A DNA stretch of 64,000 nt from Mesorhizobium jarvisii (GTDB lineage: Bacteria > Pseudomonadota > Alphaproteobacteria > Rhizobiales > Rhizobiaceae): assembly GCF_003601985.1 (NCBI RefSeq), contig NZ_QZXA01000002.1, positions 62,001 through 126,000 on the forward strand, written 5' to 3'. Position 1 is the first letter of the stretch. Each line of letters starts with the position of its first letter. The notes under the pieces were generated by a model. It was not told the DNA's origin, did not search any database, and saw only the letters and a list, made by a program, of their open reading frames with translations. Below, piece after piece: positions 62,809-64,000 of the stretch. A program made the translations under genes and the position numbers.

Positions 62809-63213
62809 TCAGGCGACCAGCGCATCCAGTTCCGGCAGCAGGACGACGCTCTCCTGTTCGTTGGGGTCGGTGCGCGCAATGACGGCGGAGGACGGAGCGT
62901 TGCTCAGATTGGCCGGCAGATGCGGCACGCCGGCCGGAATGTAGAAGAGGTCGCCGGCCTTGACGACGATGTGGTGCTCGAGCCGGTCGCCATACCAGGT
63001 ATGGACCTCGCCGGAGAGCACGTAGATCGCCGTTTCATGGTTCTCGTGCAGATGCGCCTTGGCGCGGGCGCCGGGCGGCATGGTGAGTACGTGCATGCAG
63101 ATGCCGGAGGAGCCGACCGACTCCGTGGCGATGCCGGCGAAATAGGTCAATCCCTGCTTGCCTTCATAAGTGCTTTCAGGGCGGATAAGATGACAAGTGG
63201 GTTTGGGCGACAT
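62809..63213 (-). CDS. Cupin-domain protein
   Basis: The 134-residue single-domain cupin has motif 1 HLHENHETAIYVLSGEVHTWYGD (metal histidines and glutamate) and motif 2 GDLFYIPAGVPHLP. GGAG precedes ATG 63213. Small cupins of this form bind a metal and often act as isomerases, dioxygenases or sensors; the substrate is unknown. It is divergent from an ABC ATPase gene at the edge of the pyrimidine cluster. Confidence 0.88.
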   Translation of the reverse strand: MSPKPTCHLIRPESTYEGKQGLTYFAGIATESVGSSGICMHVLTMPPGARAKAHLHENHETAIYVLSGEVHTWYGDRLEHHIVVKAGDLFYIPAGVPHLPANLSNAPSSAVIARTDPNEQESVVLLPELDALVA

Positions 63214-63343
63214 CGGGGAACTCCGGGCGTCGATTTGCGTGGAACAGGGCAAATGGGACAGGGCGAGTGGAAAACAACATCGCGATAAAAGCAATCGGAT
63301 TCCGGCCGGCGCCCCTTTGGCGGGAACAGGCAGGCAGCGGCCG

Positions 63344-64000
63344 ATGACAGGGATTTCGCCAGCCGTCGTCGCGGCAAGCAAGCTTGGCCTCACCTTCCAG
63401 ACCAATGACGGCCCCGTCCAGGCGCTGTCCAATGTCGACCTGACGATCGGCAAGGGGGAGTTCGTCTCCTTCATCGGGCCGTCCGGCTGCGGCAAGACCA
63501 CGCTGCTGCGCGTCATCGCCGATCTGGAGAAGCCGACCTCGGGCACGATCTCGGTCAACGGCATGACCGCGGAGCAGGCACGCGAGAAACGCGCCTATGG
63601 CTATGTCTTCCAGGCCGCCGCGCTGTTTCCGTGGCGCACCATCGAGCGCAATGTCGCCCTGCCGCTGGAGATCATGGGCCTGTCGAAGGCCGAGCAGGTG
63701 GAGCGCATCAAGCGCACGCTCGATCTCGTCAACCTCTCGGGCTTCGAGAAGAAGTACCCCTGGCAGCTTTCCGGCGGCATGCAGCAGCGCGCCTCGATCG
63801 CGCGAGCGCTGGCCTTCGATGCCGATCTGCTGTTGATGGACGAACCGTTCGGCGCGCTGGACGAGATCGTTCGCGACCACCTCAACGAGCAATTGCTGCA
63901 GCTGTGGGCACGCACCAACAAGACCATCTGCTTCGTCACCCACTCGATTCCGGAAGCCGTGTATCTGTCGACGCGCATCGTCGTCATGTCGCCGCGACCT
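63344..64000 (+). CDS. NitT/TauT-family ABC transporter ATP-binding protein (C-terminus beyond window)
   Basis: The first 219 residues of an ATPase of the nitrate/taurine/aliphatic sulfonate type are visible. Walker A is GPSGCGKTT, the Q-loop VFQAAALFPWRT, the signature QLSGGMQQR, Walker [14 protein letters not shown] and the H-loop VTHSIPEAV. The frame is open to the window end, so the C-terminus is missing. Permease and binding-protein genes should follow outside. Next to pyrimidine catabolic genes it may import pyrimidines or their breakdown products; that is inference only. Confidence 0.92.
   Translation, partial: MTGISPAVVAASKLGLTFQTNDGPVQALSNVDLTIGKGEFVSFIGPSGCGKTTLLRVIADLEKPTSGTISVNGMTAEQAREKRAYGYVFQAAALFPWRTIERNVALPLEIMGLSKAEQVERIKRTLDLVNLSGFEKKYPWQLSGGMQQRASIARALAFDADLLLMDEPFGALDEIVRDHLNEQLLQLWARTNKTICFVTHSIPEAVYLSTRIVVMSPRP

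Noticed and set aside
1..64000. Search by eye for CRISPR arrays, rRNA, tRNA, phage genes or transposases
   Set aside because: No regularly spaced direct repeats, no conserved RNA gene sequence, and no integrase or transposase frame was found.

Overview
The window looks like chromosomal DNA of a Mesorhizobium-type alphaproteobacterium (Hyphomicrobiales, Phyllobacteriaceae). I infer this from the high GC content, the density of ABC uptake systems and GntR/LacI/Rrf2/RutR regulators, the TamA-TamB pair, and several palindromic intergenic repeats of the kind common in rhizobia. I could not run a search, so the genus is an inference. I saw no rRNA, tRNA, CRISPR array, prophage or intact insertion sequence.

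Layout. (1) 1-11.1 kb: a sugar-acid uptake and catabolism region. It holds two dehydrogenases, a FadR-type regulator, a DUF3175 protein, an MFS carrier, a LacI regulator, a complete ribose-type ABC transporter and a gluconokinase. Operators match both regulator types: a FadR-type box at 623-635 and a perfect LacI-type palindrome at 5499-5514. (2) 11.2-17.9 kb: sulfate uptake, with an Rrf2 regulator, two sulfate-binding proteins, CysT, CysW and CysA. A TacA/TacT-like toxin-antitoxin pair sits in the opposite direction between one binding protein and cysA. (3) 18.1-34.8 kb: cell envelope. A 1832-residue alpha-2-macroglobulin, PBP1C and a VanX-like dipeptidase form one group. Divergent to it lie tamA and a very long tamB with an internal tandem duplication. 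(4) 35-41.5 kb: an oligopeptide-type ABC transporter with a fused double ATPase. (5) 41.5-49.2 kb: a lytic transglycosylase-like lipoprotein, a non-pyrrolysine MttB-family methyltransferase next to a dimethylglycine-dehydrogenase-like flavoprotein, DoxX, VOC and ChaC proteins.

(6) 49.3-64 kb: reductive pyrimidine catabolism. preT and preA (dihydropyrimidine dehydrogenase) flank an unexpected SAM-dependent methyltransferase. About 5 kb further on come rutR, a beta-alanine-type aminotransferase, beta-ureidopropionase and dihydropyrimidinase. RutR-like boxes lie upstream of both blocks. Together these genes would take uracil or thymine to beta-alanine or its methyl homologue and then to a semialdehyde. 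Between the blocks sits a redox/stress group (Rrf2, AhpD-like, DoxX, two SDRs, an MmyB-like regulator). Two tandem paralogous secreted four-cysteine proteins, a cupin and a truncated NitT/TauT-type ATPase close the window.

The observations I rate highest are the methyltransferase between preT and preA, the RutR-like boxes, the tamB duplication, the alpha-2-macroglobulin/PBP1C/VanX-like group, the MttB-like/flavoprotein pair, the four-cysteine paralogues and the MITE-like element at 2447-2589.
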